Under the pieces are notes generated by a model, which was given only the letters and a program-made list of their open reading frames with translations, made no database searches and had not been told where the DNA came from. This document shows positions 1 through 6,531 of a DNA stretch of 12,639 bases, piece after piece. The first letter of the stretch is position 1. Every line of letters begins with the position of its first letter. Both the position numbers and the translations under genes were made by a program. The stretch lies in contig CAYPYI010000037.1 in NCBI GenBank assembly GCA_964415085.1, forward strand, positions 1 through 12,639, written 5' to 3'. Source of the DNA: CAYPYI01 sp964415085 (lineage in GTDB: Bacteria; Bacillota; Clostridia; Tissierellales; Tissierellaceae).

Positions 1-361
1 ATTTATTACCGTAAATTAAAAATAGTATTTCACGTGCATATATAAATATAAGTAAGCAAATTAGTCCAACAACAACAGTAAATATACGAACAATATTAGA
101 ATACATATAGTCAAAACTATCTTTTTTATCTTGTATCTCCAGGGCATCAATATCTGCTCTTAAAGCTATTTCTTTATTTGAGTCACTTCTACCAATAAAT
201 CCAATAACACCAGTTTCTCCTACTTCCTCATAAGGAATATTCAATATATCTAGTTCTCTCTTTATTCTCTTTGAAGTATTATATTCTTTTAAACTAGATT
301 CTGGATTCTCATGAAAATATCTTCTTAAATTTACAACATATTCTTCTATATTTTTTCCCAT
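1..361 (-). CDS. M20 family amidohydrolase N-terminus fused in frame to an unrelated hydrophobic sequence (partial, runs off window)
   Basis: The first ~80 residues (361 down to ~122) read as the start of an M20 aminoacylase/amidohydrolase: RRYFHENPE at residues 13-21 and ALRADIDALEIQ at 66-77 are the usual N-terminal blocks of this zinc peptidase family, which hydrolyses N-acyl amino acids. The start ATG at 361 has AAAGGAG upstream and lies 13 bp after metQ, so it is the fourth gene of the met operon. After residue 80 the family sequence stops: the metal-binding HACGHD-type motif that should follow soon after is absent. The frame stays open through a strongly hydrophobic stretch (residues ~90-108), then AREILFLIYGNK, which resembles a transmembrane segment of polysaccharide flippases. 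It is open at the window edge. The M20 part is clear; the flippase resemblance is only by eye. A functional amidohydrolase is not encoded here. An assembly join at a contig end is as likely as a true deletion fusion. Confidence 0.75.
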   Translation of the reverse strand, partial: MGKNIEEYVVNLRRYFHENPESSLKEYNTSKRIKRELDILNIPYEEVGETGVIGFIGRSDSNKEIALRADIDALEIQDKKDSFDYMYSNIVRIFTVVVGLICLLIFIYAREILFLIYGNK

Positions 362-374
362 AACAATTCTCCTT

Positions 375-1178
375 TTACCAAGCTATTTTTTGCGAACCTT
401 TATAAACTCTATTTATTATTTCTTCAACCTCTTTAGTTTGATATAGTTCTACTATTTTTAAAAGATCGGGATTATTTCTATCTTCTGACCTTACTGCAAA
501 TATATTAATATATGGATTTGTATCTTCATTTATATCTTCTAAATAAATACTATCTTCTATAGGTAGGTATCCAGCATCAACTGCAAATCCACTATTTATA
601 ATTGCAATATCTACATCTTTAATAGTCCTAGGAACCATAGCAGCATCCACCTCTAGTATTTCTAAATTAAACTTATTTTCTACTATATCATTTAACGTAG
701 GTAAATCTTTACTCTTAAGTTTTAATAAACCTGCACTCTGAAGAAGATTTAAAGCTCTTCCACCATTTGTTTCATCGTTAGGAATGGCTACTATATCATT
801 TGGTTTTATGTCGGATAAATTATCAATTTTATCTGAGTAAATACCCAATGGGGCTATTATAGTTTCTCCTATTGATGATAAATCAAGATTGTGATTGTCT
901 ATAAATTTATTAAAAAAAGCATAGTGCTGAAATGAATTTATATCTATATCCTTTTCTGCCAACGCTAAGTTGGGTCTAGTATAGTCATTAAATGTAATAA
1001 TTTCTAAATTAATATTTTCTTTCTTTAACTCTTCTTTCAGATAATCCCATACTTCCATTTCATCAGAATTTACACCTAACTTTACCGTTTTAAAATCGGT
1101 CTTTCCCTGATTAATATTACATGAAACTAAACTAAATGCAAGAAGTAAAATAGCTATTATCAATAATTCTTTTTTCAT
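375..1178 (-). CDS. metQ: MetQ, methionine ABC transporter substrate-binding lipoprotein
   Basis: This is the extracytoplasmic receptor that captures methionine and delivers it to the MetNI importer. It is 267 residues long, normal for the NLPA/MetQ lipoprotein family. A lipoprotein signal peptide is visible: MKK, a hydrophobic core, then LVSC with Cys20 as the lipidated residue, so the mature protein is tethered to the outer face of the membrane. Family-typical stretches follow: KLGVNSDEMEVWDYLK after the signal, a DINSFQHYAFF segment at about residues 79-89, and an AIPNDETNGGRALNLLQ segment near residue 130, all of which line the ligand cleft in this fold. The start ATG at 1178 has AGGGGTG upstream. 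It follows metI by 11 bp, so translation is probably coupled. The substrate is assigned from the family, the neighbouring metN with its NIL domain, and the methionine T-box; D-methionine or short peptides cannot be excluded. Confidence 0.93.
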   Translation of the reverse strand: MKKELLIIAILLLAFSLVSCNINQGKTDFKTVKLGVNSDEMEVWDYLKEELKKENINLEIITFNDYTRPNLALAEKDIDINSFQHYAFFNKFIDNHNLDLSSIGETIIAPLGIYSDKIDNLSDIKPNDIVAIPNDETNGGRALNLLQSAGLLKLKSKDLPTLNDIVENKFNLEILEVDAAMVPRTIKDVDIAIINSGFAVDAGYLPIEDSIYLEDINEDTNPYINIFAVRSEDRNNPDLLKIVELYQTKEVEEIINRVYKGSQKIAW

Positions 1179-1189
1179 TTTTTACACCC

Positions 1190-1867
1190 CTATTTTTTTA
1201 TTTTTATTATTAAATAGTCTTGTATTTTTTGTATTATTAATACTAAAAATAGTATGACTAGAATAGTTATATAAGTTATGTCATTTTGATACCTTTGATA
1301 TCCATATCTAATTGCAAAATCACCTAACCCTCCACCACCTATCGACCCTGCCATTGCCGATAAGCCAATTAAACTTACAAGAGTTATGCTTGTCCCTCTT
1401 ATAATGCCTGGTAATGATTCATAGAGATAAACCTTCAATATTATATCCTTATTACTAAGTCCCATGGCAATAGATGCTTCTATTATACCTTGATCAATTT
1501 CTAATAAAGCTGATTCAATTTGTTTTGCTAAAAATGGTATTGTACCAATTACAAGAGGAATTATTGCACCTTTTGTTCCTGTGGCATTGCCTAATATGAA
1601 ACGTGTTAATGGCATTAGTGCCGCTAATAATATAATAAAAGGTATACTTCTTAATATACTTATAGTTTTTTCTAAAAAATTATTAAATTTGATATTTTCT
1701 AAGATATTTCCTTTTTTGGTTACAACTAAAATTACTCCTACAAAAGTTCCGATAATTACAGAAATTATTCCTGAAACTAAAACCATATATATTGTTTGTT
1801 CTGTTGATAATATAAGTTCTTTATAATTATTTATAACATTTGGTATTATTCTCTCTAATAGATTCAT
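1190..1867 (-). CDS. metI: MetI, methionine ABC transporter permease
   Basis: This is the integral membrane subunit of the methionine importer, acting as a homodimer with two MetN ATPases. At 225 residues it has the usual MetI length. About five hydrophobic segments are visible, beginning around residues 26-48. The EAA-type cytoplasmic loop that contacts MetN lies at about residues 130-152 (EASIAMGLSNKDIILKVYLYE). The late glycine-rich GSIGGGGLGD segment (174-183) is characteristic of MetI permeases. Its start ATG (1867-1865) overlaps the metN stop TGA (1866-1864) in an ATGA arrangement, showing direct translational coupling. Its 3' end is 11 bp from metQ. Expression follows the T-box upstream of metN. 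Confidence 0.94.
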   Translation of the reverse strand: MNLLERIIPNVINNYKELILSTEQTIYMVLVSGIISVIIGTFVGVILVVTKKGNILENIKFNNFLEKTISILRSIPFIILLAALMPLTRFILGNATGTKGAIIPLVIGTIPFLAKQIESALLEIDQGIIEASIAMGLSNKDIILKVYLYESLPGIIRGTSITLVSLIGLSAMAGSIGGGGLGDFAIRYGYQRYQNDITYITILVILFLVLIIQKIQDYLIIKIKK

Positions 1868-2883
1868 AATTTTATCACCTCTGTATTTAATCCTTGTTCC
1901 CTAAAATATTCCATAGATTTTTTCACACTTTCATCGCTACCAAATAATCCTATTATAAGCTGACCTAAAAATATATTATTTATACATTCTATTTTCCCAA
2001 AGAGTATACTAATATCAATACAGTATTCCCTTGAGGCTCTAGAGATTATTGCTTCATGAGTAATATTTCCTTGGTAATTAATCTTCAAAATTTTCTTATA
2101 TGGTTTTAATTCATTGTTTTGTTTTAATTTATCAATTATATTTAAGTAGTTTTCTTTATTTAAAAATTCTTTAAGATCTTCATTCTCTGACTCAGTAAAT
2201 AAATCTACTACATCTGATGTATAAATTATCTCACCTTCTTTCATAACACTAACCCTTGTACATATTTCTTTAACAACTTCCATTTGATGTGTTATTACAA
2301 CTATAGTTATTTTTAATTTTTTATTAACTTTTTTTAATAAGCTTAAAATACTTTGTGTTGTTTTAGGATCTAATGCTGATGTAGCTTCATCACATAATAA
2401 TATTTTAGGATTATTGGCAAGACTTCTTGCAATTGCTACTCTTTGTTTTTGTCCTCCACTTAAAGTCGAGGGGTATGAATATTTCTTATCCTCTAATTCA
2501 ACTAGGTTTAAGAGTTCATTTACCCTTATCTCTATTTCTTCTTTTGAAAGTCCTGAGTTATATAAAGGAAAAGCTATATTCTCATATACTGTTCTTAAAT
2601 TAAATAAATTAAAATTCTGAAAAATCATTCCTATTTCTTTCCTTTTTTCTCTTAATTCCTTTTTATTTAGCTTAGTTAGCTCAACCCCATCTACTATAAC
2701 CTTGCCAGAATCTGGTTTCTCAAGTAAATTGATAATTCTAACTAAAGTACTTTTTCCGGCACCCGAATAGCCTACAATTCCATGAATAGAACTTCTATTT
2801 ATTTGCAAATTTACATTTTTTACAGCAAGTACAGTTTCTTCTTCTTGTTTAAAACTTTTATTTATATTTTCTAAATTTATCAA
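1864..2883 (-). CDS. metN: MetN, methionine ABC transporter ATP-binding protein with C-terminal NIL domain; TTG start
   Basis: This is the ATPase of the methionine importer, 339 residues. Visible motifs are Walker A GYSGAGKST (38-46), the Q-loop Gln near 89 (MIFQN), the ABC signature LSGGQKQR (141-148), Walker B ILLCDE (161-166), the D-loop SALD and the H-loop His199. Residues ~265-339 form the NIL domain, which in characterised MetN proteins binds methionine and inhibits transport when intracellular methionine is high; that role is family knowledge, not seen here. The start is TTG at 2883: AGGAGG lies 6 nt upstream and no ATG in this frame fits better. A weak start codon could lower expression relative to the rest of the operon. 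It is the first gene of the operon and overlaps metI by 4 bp. Confidence 0.95.
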   Translation of the reverse strand: MINLENINKSFKQEEETVLAVKNVNLQINRSSIHGIVGYSGAGKSTLVRIINLLEKPDSGKVIVDGVELTKLNKKELREKRKEIGMIFQNFNLFNLRTVYENIAFPLYNSGLSKEEIEIRVNELLNLVELEDKKYSYPSTLSGGQKQRVAIARSLANNPKILLCDEATSALDPKTTQSILSLLKKVNKKLKITIVVITHQMEVVKEICTRVSVMKEGEIIYTSDVVDLFTESENEDLKEFLNKENYLNIIDKLKQNNELKPYKKILKINYQGNITHEAIISRASREYCIDISILFGKIECINNIFLGQLIIGLFGSDESVKKSMEYFREQGLNTEVIKL

Positions 2884-2914
2884 ATTATCCCTCCTACTTA
2901 GACATATTAGACAT

Positions 2915-2959
2915 AAAAAAAGGCCCTCATCCTTTGCATATGCAAAGGGACGAAAGCCG
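2915..2959 (-). terminator. Rho-independent terminator of the methionine T-box
   Basis: After the T-box core the transcript reads GGCTTTCGTCCCTTTGCA, a short loop, TGCAAAGGATGAGGGCC, then a run of seven T. The two arms form a long GC-containing stem. The 5' arm starts at the edge of the T-box core, so terminator and antiterminator exclude each other. Confidence 0.92.
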
Positions 2960-3199
2960 TGTTACCACCCTAATTTATATTTTCAATTTGAAAATACCTC
3001 TTTCAAGTACGCAAGAACTTAATCTATTAATACTCTATCGCTATAACGGGCGAATCTCGTAATTATCTAAATATCGATAATTAAACTCAAAGGCCATTTT
3101 CAACATACTATCCCTTACTCTCTTTCACCATATAAGAGCTCTCTGTGTAGGTATTCATATATCTACTTTCCTTATCAATGTTTTTAATATTTTATCTTG
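2915..3199 (-). promoter_or_regulatory. T-box leader with methionine (AUG) specifier controlling metNIQ
   Basis: The leader fills the 428-bp gap between metN and the hsp20 gene. The T-box core AGGGTGGTAACACGG lies at 2971-2957. Upstream are Stem I landmarks: an AGAGAG element followed by GGTGAAAGAG (about 3146-3119), then TTGAAAATGGCCTTTGAG, in which AUG at 3097-3095 sits where the specifier codon of the specifier loop is expected and is followed by a purine. AUG means uncharged tRNA-Met is the ligand. The TGGT in the antiterminator bulge would pair with an ACCA tRNA end, which fits a tRNA with discriminator A. Uncharged tRNA-Met should stabilise the antiterminator and allow transcription of metNIQ and the amidohydrolase gene. 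The specifier position was assigned by eye from the conserved flanks, without folding. Confidence 0.93.
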
Positions 3200-3205
3200 T
3201 TTAAT

Positions 3206-3234
3206 ACAATAACAAAATTCTTTAATACTGTCAA
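3206..3234 (-). promoter_or_regulatory. Promoter of the met operon
   Basis: A perfect -35 TTGACA (3234-3229) is separated by 17 bp from a -10 TATTGT (3211-3206, four of six consensus bases). Transcription would begin near 3199, giving a leader of about 315 nt that contains the whole T-box. Confidence 0.8.
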
Positions 3235-3270
3235 GTAATAAACATTTTTATTTTCTAGACTTTAAATTAT

Positions 3271-3302
3271 AAAAATAAAACCCAACACTTTAAAGTGTTG
3301 GG
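3271..3302 (-). terminator. Rho-independent terminator after hsp20
   Basis: There is a perfect 22-bp inverted repeat, CCCAACACTTT (3302-3292 in the minus-strand transcript) followed by AAAGTGTTGGG (3291-3281). It is followed directly by TTTTATTTTTATAA. It lies 9 bp after the hsp20 stop and insulates the met operon from hsp20 transcription. Confidence 0.93.
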
Positions 3303-3311
3303 TCTTATAAA

Positions 3312-3743
3312 TTAATCTACTTCTATTTTTATAGAAGTATCATCCTTACTTTCTTTTTTCTTTAATTTGATTTTTAAAATTCCCTCGTCAAGTTTTGCCT
3401 TTATGTTTTCAGTATCCACATCATCTATATAAAAACTTCTTTTAAAACTACCATATTTTCTTTCTTTTCTAATATAATCATCTTTTTTTTCTTCATATTT
3501 CTCATCTCTTGTTACTGCCAATGTTAATATATCTTCTTTTATTTCTATATTGATATCTTCTTTTTTTACACCTGGTAAATCTGCATAGATTGTGTAACTT
3601 TCATCATCTTCTGTTATATCTACTCTTAAGTCAAATCCTTCTAACTGTGGTAGCTGTGGCAGATCTGAAAACATTGAATCAAACATTTTCTCAATTTCAC
3701 TTATACCTCTGTTTCTTCTGTTATAAGGGGTCAAACTAAACAT
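3312..3743 (-). CDS. Hsp20/alpha-crystallin family small heat shock protein
   Basis: This is an ATP-independent holdase chaperone, 143 residues, that keeps unfolding proteins soluble. The N-terminus MFSLTPYNRRNRGISEIEKMFDSMF is a typical short variable arm. The alpha-crystallin domain covers roughly residues 38-130: it opens with LRVDITEDDESYTIYADLPGV and includes the usual LDEGILKIKL segment near residues 118-127. The C-terminal tail ends IKIEVD, an I-x-I/V-like element that in the family packs against a neighbouring subunit. The start chosen is ATG at 3743 because GGAGG sits 8 nt upstream. A GTG five codons further upstream overlaps that Shine-Dalgarno sequence and is unlikely to be used. 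It is a single-gene unit with its own CtsR-type operator and terminator. Confidence 0.94.
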   Translation of the reverse strand: MFSLTPYNRRNRGISEIEKMFDSMFSDLPQLPQLEGFDLRVDITEDDESYTIYADLPGVKKEDINIEIKEDILTLAVTRDEKYEEKKDDYIRKERKYGSFKRSFYIDDVDTENIKAKLDEGILKIKLKKKESKDDTSIKIEVD

Positions 3744-3768
3744 AATATACACCTCCACTATATTTATA

Positions 3769-3785
3769 TTTGACTTTCTCTGACC
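3769..3785 (-). promoter_or_regulatory. CtsR operator upstream of hsp20
   Basis: The minus strand reads GGTCAGAGAAAGTCAAA, which matches the CtsR heptad repeat (RGTCAAA, three bases, RGTCAAA) with a single mismatch. It lies just downstream of a -10 element (TACAAT) and 26 bp before the start codon, where a bound repressor would block transcription initiation. CtsR is the class III heat-shock repressor of Firmicutes; the gene itself is not in the window. Confidence 0.85.
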
Positions 3786-3793
3786 TATTAATT

Positions 3794-3799
3794 ATTGTA
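3794..3799 (-). promoter_or_regulatory. Probable -10 element of the hsp20 promoter
   Basis: The sequence TACAAT at 3799-3794 lies 9 bp upstream of the CtsR box. No good -35 is visible at 16-18 bp spacing (the sequence there reads about ATGTTT), so the promoter is assigned mainly from the -10 and the operator position. Confidence 0.55.
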
Positions 3800-3856
3800 C
3801 CCATAGTTTATTTTTTAAACATAAATTATCTAAATTATAAGTATATTTACTAAAAA

Positions 3857-4564
3857 TTATATAAACACTTTTTTGCGTATCCTATCAATTTCATCATTAC
3901 TTATTCCAATTTTATTTAAATAATTTAATATTCCACCATATTTTTTTTCAATATATTCTAATATATTTTCCATATATTCTTTTTTTGACTCTAATAAAAA
4001 TTCCGGTATATTAAATCCAGTATAATCATTTTTATTAAAAGTGAAGTATTCTTCTGACAAACTATAATCAGTTATTATTATCTCTTCACTTATTTCCAAA
4101 CTACCTAGTAATAACATTGTAATTATTCCAGTTCTATCTTTTCCTGCAAAGCAGTTATATAATATTGTTTTATATTTTTCATCTGCTAATAGTTTAAATA
4201 TCATCTTAATCTGTGTTATACTATTTTCTAGTAAATTAATATACATGCTTTCTAAACTCTTAGGAAAGCTATCACTAATATTTCCTACAACTTTAGAATG
4301 AACATTATCCATCATAGGAATATTTATATATTCAAAGTTATTAATCTCTGGATGACTAAGCTCTACTTCTCTTTCTGATCTTAAATCAATAACAAGATCT
4401 ATATTTAATCTCTCTAACTGTTTTTTACCTAAGTCATCAATGTTTGAAATATTGCCGCTTCTAATAAAACTATTATTTTTTATTGTTTGACCCTTTATGT
4501 TCGTATATCCTATAAATCCTCTTACATTACTAGCACCACTAACTTCAATTAATCTTTTACACAT
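3857..4564 (-). CDS. Tyrosine phosphatase-like protein (Y_phosphatase3 family)
   Basis: The protein has 235 residues from ATG 4564. The P-loop phosphatase signature C-x5-R is present as CFAGKDRTG (Cys138 to Arg144), and the N-terminal region NVRGFIGY ... SFIRSGNISN ... LVIDLRSEREVELSHPE matches the layout of bacterial Tyr/Ser phosphatases and phosphoinositide phosphatases of the Pfam Y_phosphatase3 family. Oddly, the residue before the catalytic Cys is Asn (YNCFAG), where the family usually has His; this may alter activity. The start is chosen because GAGGAGG lies 6 nt upstream of ATG 4564; an upstream ATG at 4591 would overlap the preceding gene and precede that ribosome site. The gene is 19 bp downstream of the cyclase-family gene and probably co-transcribed with it. 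Substrate unknown. No signal peptide or membrane segment, so cytoplasmic. Confidence 0.85.
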   Translation of the reverse strand: MCKRLIEVSGASNVRGFIGYTNIKGQTIKNNSFIRSGNISNIDDLGKKQLERLNIDLVIDLRSEREVELSHPEINNFEYINIPMMDNVHSKVVGNISDSFPKSLESMYINLLENSITQIKMIFKLLADEKYKTILYNCFAGKDRTGIITMLLLGSLEISEEIIITDYSLSEEYFTFNKNDYTGFNIPEFLLESKKEYMENILEYIEKKYGGILNYLNKIGISNDEIDRIRKKVFI

Positions 4565-4583
4565 ATTCTTCCTCCTCATTTTA

Positions 4584-5102
4584 TCAATCAACTATCGCTA
4601 TAGCTCTTACAGGAGATCCATCTCCTGATTTTATTTTTAATGGTAAACCAATAAACTTAAAAATTTTATTTTTAGGTATCAACTCTAAATTAACTAAATC
4701 TGTATAGGTAATAATTTCGTTATAAAGAAGTTTTCTTTCTAGTTCTGCAGTTATATTTCCACCAACAAATTTAGGTTTATACTTTAAAATTTTATCCAAA
4801 ATATTTATATCTACTTCCTCTATAAAAAAAATACCAACACCTTCAATAAAAACATCATCCTTATTAACTACCATTGCATTTCCGATAAATTTATCTAAGG
4901 AAATATTGTCGATGGTATCCATTCCCTTATGCATGTGAGAGTAAGAATCTACATGTGTTCCTGTATGTGTTCCTAAACATAGTTTTCTAACTTCCCAAGT
5001 ATGCTCTTCGTAGGTATTTACTATTTTAATATCAACTTTTGGATCGGTATTATATACAGGCATGTTTTTATATATTTCTTTAGATAAGTCTATTATTTTC
5101 AT
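4584..5102 (-). CDS. Cyclase/arylformamidase-family metal-dependent hydrolase
   Basis: The protein has 172 residues. The family metal-binding signature H-x-G-T-H-x-D-x3-H is seen at residues 46-56 (HTGTHVDSYSH), and the C-terminal LPLKIKSGDGSPVRAIAIVD is typical of the cyclase family that includes kynurenine formamidase and isatin hydrolase. In most members the residues between Asp and the last His include Pro (DAPYH or DAPSH); here they are SYS. It is somewhat shorter than the usual ~200-220 residues, but both ends of the domain are present. Start ATG 5102 has GGGTGAG upstream. No tryptophan catabolism genes are nearby, so the substrate cannot be assigned; it may hydrolyse an N-formyl or lactone substrate. 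It is followed closely by a phosphatase-like gene, probably in the same transcript. Confidence 0.83.
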   Translation of the reverse strand: MKIIDLSKEIYKNMPVYNTDPKVDIKIVNTYEEHTWEVRKLCLGTHTGTHVDSYSHMHKGMDTIDNISLDKFIGNAMVVNKDDVFIEGVGIFFIEEVDINILDKILKYKPKFVGGNITAELERKLLYNEIITYTDLVNLELIPKNKIFKFIGLPLKIKSGDGSPVRAIAIVD

Positions 5103-5129
5103 ATTCTCACCCTTTAACTTTTAGTTTTA

Positions 5130-5169
5130 ATATAAATAAAGCTGATTATATAATCAGCTTTATTTATAT
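5130..5169 (-). terminator. 40-bp perfect palindrome, probable terminator of the upstream unit
   Basis: The 20-bp arms are exactly complementary around a centre at 5149/5150 (core GCTGATTATATAATCAGC). The repeat spans the stop codon of the preceding gene (5166-5164). In the minus-strand transcript the hairpin is followed by a loose U-rich run, so termination is likely but may be leaky. No promoter for the cyclase gene is obvious between here and its start. Confidence 0.7.
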
Positions 5170-5592
5170 ACTTTCTTGTTTTGTATAAGCTTTAACTTTT
5201 ACATTTTTATTAGTTGCTATCTCTTTTGCTCTTTTAATAGCATCTTTCTTAGTTTCATATCTAGAATCCGCTTTTTTTGCACCTTCAGTTATTACTATCC
5301 ATTTTAAATTTTTAGTATCATATTTAACTAAAACATCTCTATTCTGTAGTCTGGATGAAGTATTTTCAGGGTTATCTTTATGTTTTGTCACATCTTTTTT
5401 CTTTAAAATTTTTTTATCCTCTAGCGTTGCATCTTCAACCCATTTTTTAGCTTGTGATATAGATATTGGAATAGCATTGTCTTCTTTATAACCTTCTTCA
5501 ATCATGGCATTTAAGATATCTATTGCTTTCTTTCTAACTACTGGATTTAAATTTTTCATTGAATTAGGATAATTCTTCTCAGTCCATGGCAT
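5164..5592 (-). CDS. YdaT-like DUF2188 protein
   Basis: The protein has 142 residues and no signal or membrane segment. The N-terminus (MPWTEKNYPNSMKNLNPVV, then KAIDILNAMIEEGY near residues 22-35) resembles the B. subtilis YdaT type of small proteins. Residues ~85-138 form a DUF2188 domain: VLVKYD...KWIVITEGAKKADSRYETKKDAIKRAKEIA, in which a strand pair is followed by a helix with regularly spaced Lys/Ala. The middle (70-84) is Lys/Asp-rich and probably a flexible linker. Function is unknown. Start ATG 5592 is chosen because AGGAGGG sits 8 nt upstream; an ATG 15 codons earlier has only a poorly placed AAAGGG. It lies 63 bp after the metallophosphoesterase, and its stop codon is inside the palindromic terminator, so it is the last gene of that unit. 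Confidence 0.8.
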   Translation of the reverse strand: MPWTEKNYPNSMKNLNPVVRKKAIDILNAMIEEGYKEDNAIPISISQAKKWVEDATLEDKKILKKKDVTKHKDNPENTSSRLQNRDVLVKYDTKNLKWIVITEGAKKADSRYETKKDAIKRAKEIATNKNVKVKAYTKQESI

Positions 5593-5655
5593 AAAATCCC
5601 TCCTAGTTGTTTTAAGTAAGCATCTTAAATAATTCATACCCTTTTTTTCTATAAA

Positions 5656-6489
5656 TTAATTATATATACTAATTATTACAAGTTCAGGTCTATTATATAT
5701 TCTTGGTATAAATCTCGTCGATTCTTTTGCAAGACCTCTACTAACTACATGTTTTACTTTCCCATGGTTATACAGCCCTCCAGCATACTTAGGTAGTAAT
5801 CCCTGATTAGGTGCTAAGACACCATTTATAAGTCCAGGTATCCTCCACTGTCCACCATGTGCATGTCCAGATATAATTAAATCAAAATCATATTTTTTAT
5901 ATTTATCAATATGCTCTGGTCTATGGGATAATAGTACAGAGTAATTATTATAATCTATATTCTCATTTATACTATAAAGTTGCTTATTAAAAACATTATC
6001 TCCTACAAAATAATCATCTACTCCTGAGATATTTATGATATTATTTTTTATCTCTATTTGATCTATTTTACCATCTAAAACTTTTATATTATTTTCATTA
6101 AATAAGTCTTTTATATAATCTATACAGCCTGTTTTATATTCATGGTTTCCTGTTACATAGTATGATTTATAATTATCATTTAGATGTTTTATAACTTTAA
6201 TTGAGTTAAATATTGGTAAATCATCGTCTATAATATCTCCTACTAATACAACAATATCTGGAGTTTCTTTATCTATTGCATCTAATAGTTCTAGTTGATT
6301 ATCACCATAGCTACAACTGTGTAAATCTGCGATAACTGCGATCTTAATATTATCATTTACTTTGGATGATTTTACTTTGTAATTAGTAATTTTTAATTCA
6401 TTACTAAATCCTTTTGTTATAAATATAAAAGCAATTATAATCATAAAAATAATTATTAAAATAAATAGTATTTTTTTTATATTTACCAC
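5656..6489 (-). CDS. Membrane-anchored calcineurin-like metallophosphoesterase (YkuE-like)
   Basis: The protein has up to 277 residues. An N-terminal hydrophobic segment (about residues 7-25) anchors it in the membrane with the catalytic domain probably outside. The dimetal phosphoesterase motifs occur in order: ADLH (54-57), GDIIDD (84-89), GNHE (114-117), SHRPE (188-192) and GHAHGG (208-213). The last two supply metal-ligand histidines. This set matches the YkuE/PF00149 group of Firmicute phosphoesterases; the true substrate is unknown. The start is awkward: GTG at 6489 overlaps its own Shine-Dalgarno sequence AAGAGGTG, an in-frame stop lies two codons upstream, and the first ATG (codon 16) has no ribosome site and would cut into the membrane segment. 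A likely promoter lies immediately upstream. The YdaT-like gene follows. Confidence 0.9.
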   Translation of the reverse strand: MVNIKKILFILIIIFMIIIAFIFITKGFSNELKITNYKVKSSKVNDNIKIAVIADLHSCSYGDNQLELLDAIDKETPDIVVLVGDIIDDDLPIFNSIKVIKHLNDNYKSYYVTGNHEYKTGCIDYIKDLFNENNIKVLDGKIDQIEIKNNIINISGVDDYFVGDNVFNKQLYSINENIDYNNYSVLLSHRPEHIDKYKKYDFDLIISGHAHGGQWRIPGLINGVLAPNQGLLPKYAGGLYNHGKVKHVVSRGLAKESTRFIPRIYNRPELVIISIYN

Positions 6490-6502
6490 CTCTTATTCTT
6501 CT

Positions 6503-6531
6503 ATTATAAAATATTACTGAATAAACAGCAA
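6503..6531 (-). promoter_or_regulatory. Possible promoter of the metallophosphoesterase gene
   Basis: A perfect -10 TATAAT (6508-6503) lies 17 bp downstream of a weak -35 TTGCTG (6531-6526). The start of transcription would be near 6496, only about 7 nt before the annotated GTG, giving an unusually short leader. The preceding small gene has no terminator, so read-through is also possible. Confidence 0.5.

Noticed and set aside
1581..1826. Plus-strand open frame opposite metI, and similar ones opposite metN and the sensor gene
   Set aside because: They are shadows of confidently assigned genes and lack start-site signals.
3743..3758. Upstream GTG start for hsp20
   Set aside because: It overlaps the Shine-Dalgarno sequence that serves ATG 3743 and adds five residues outside the family pattern.
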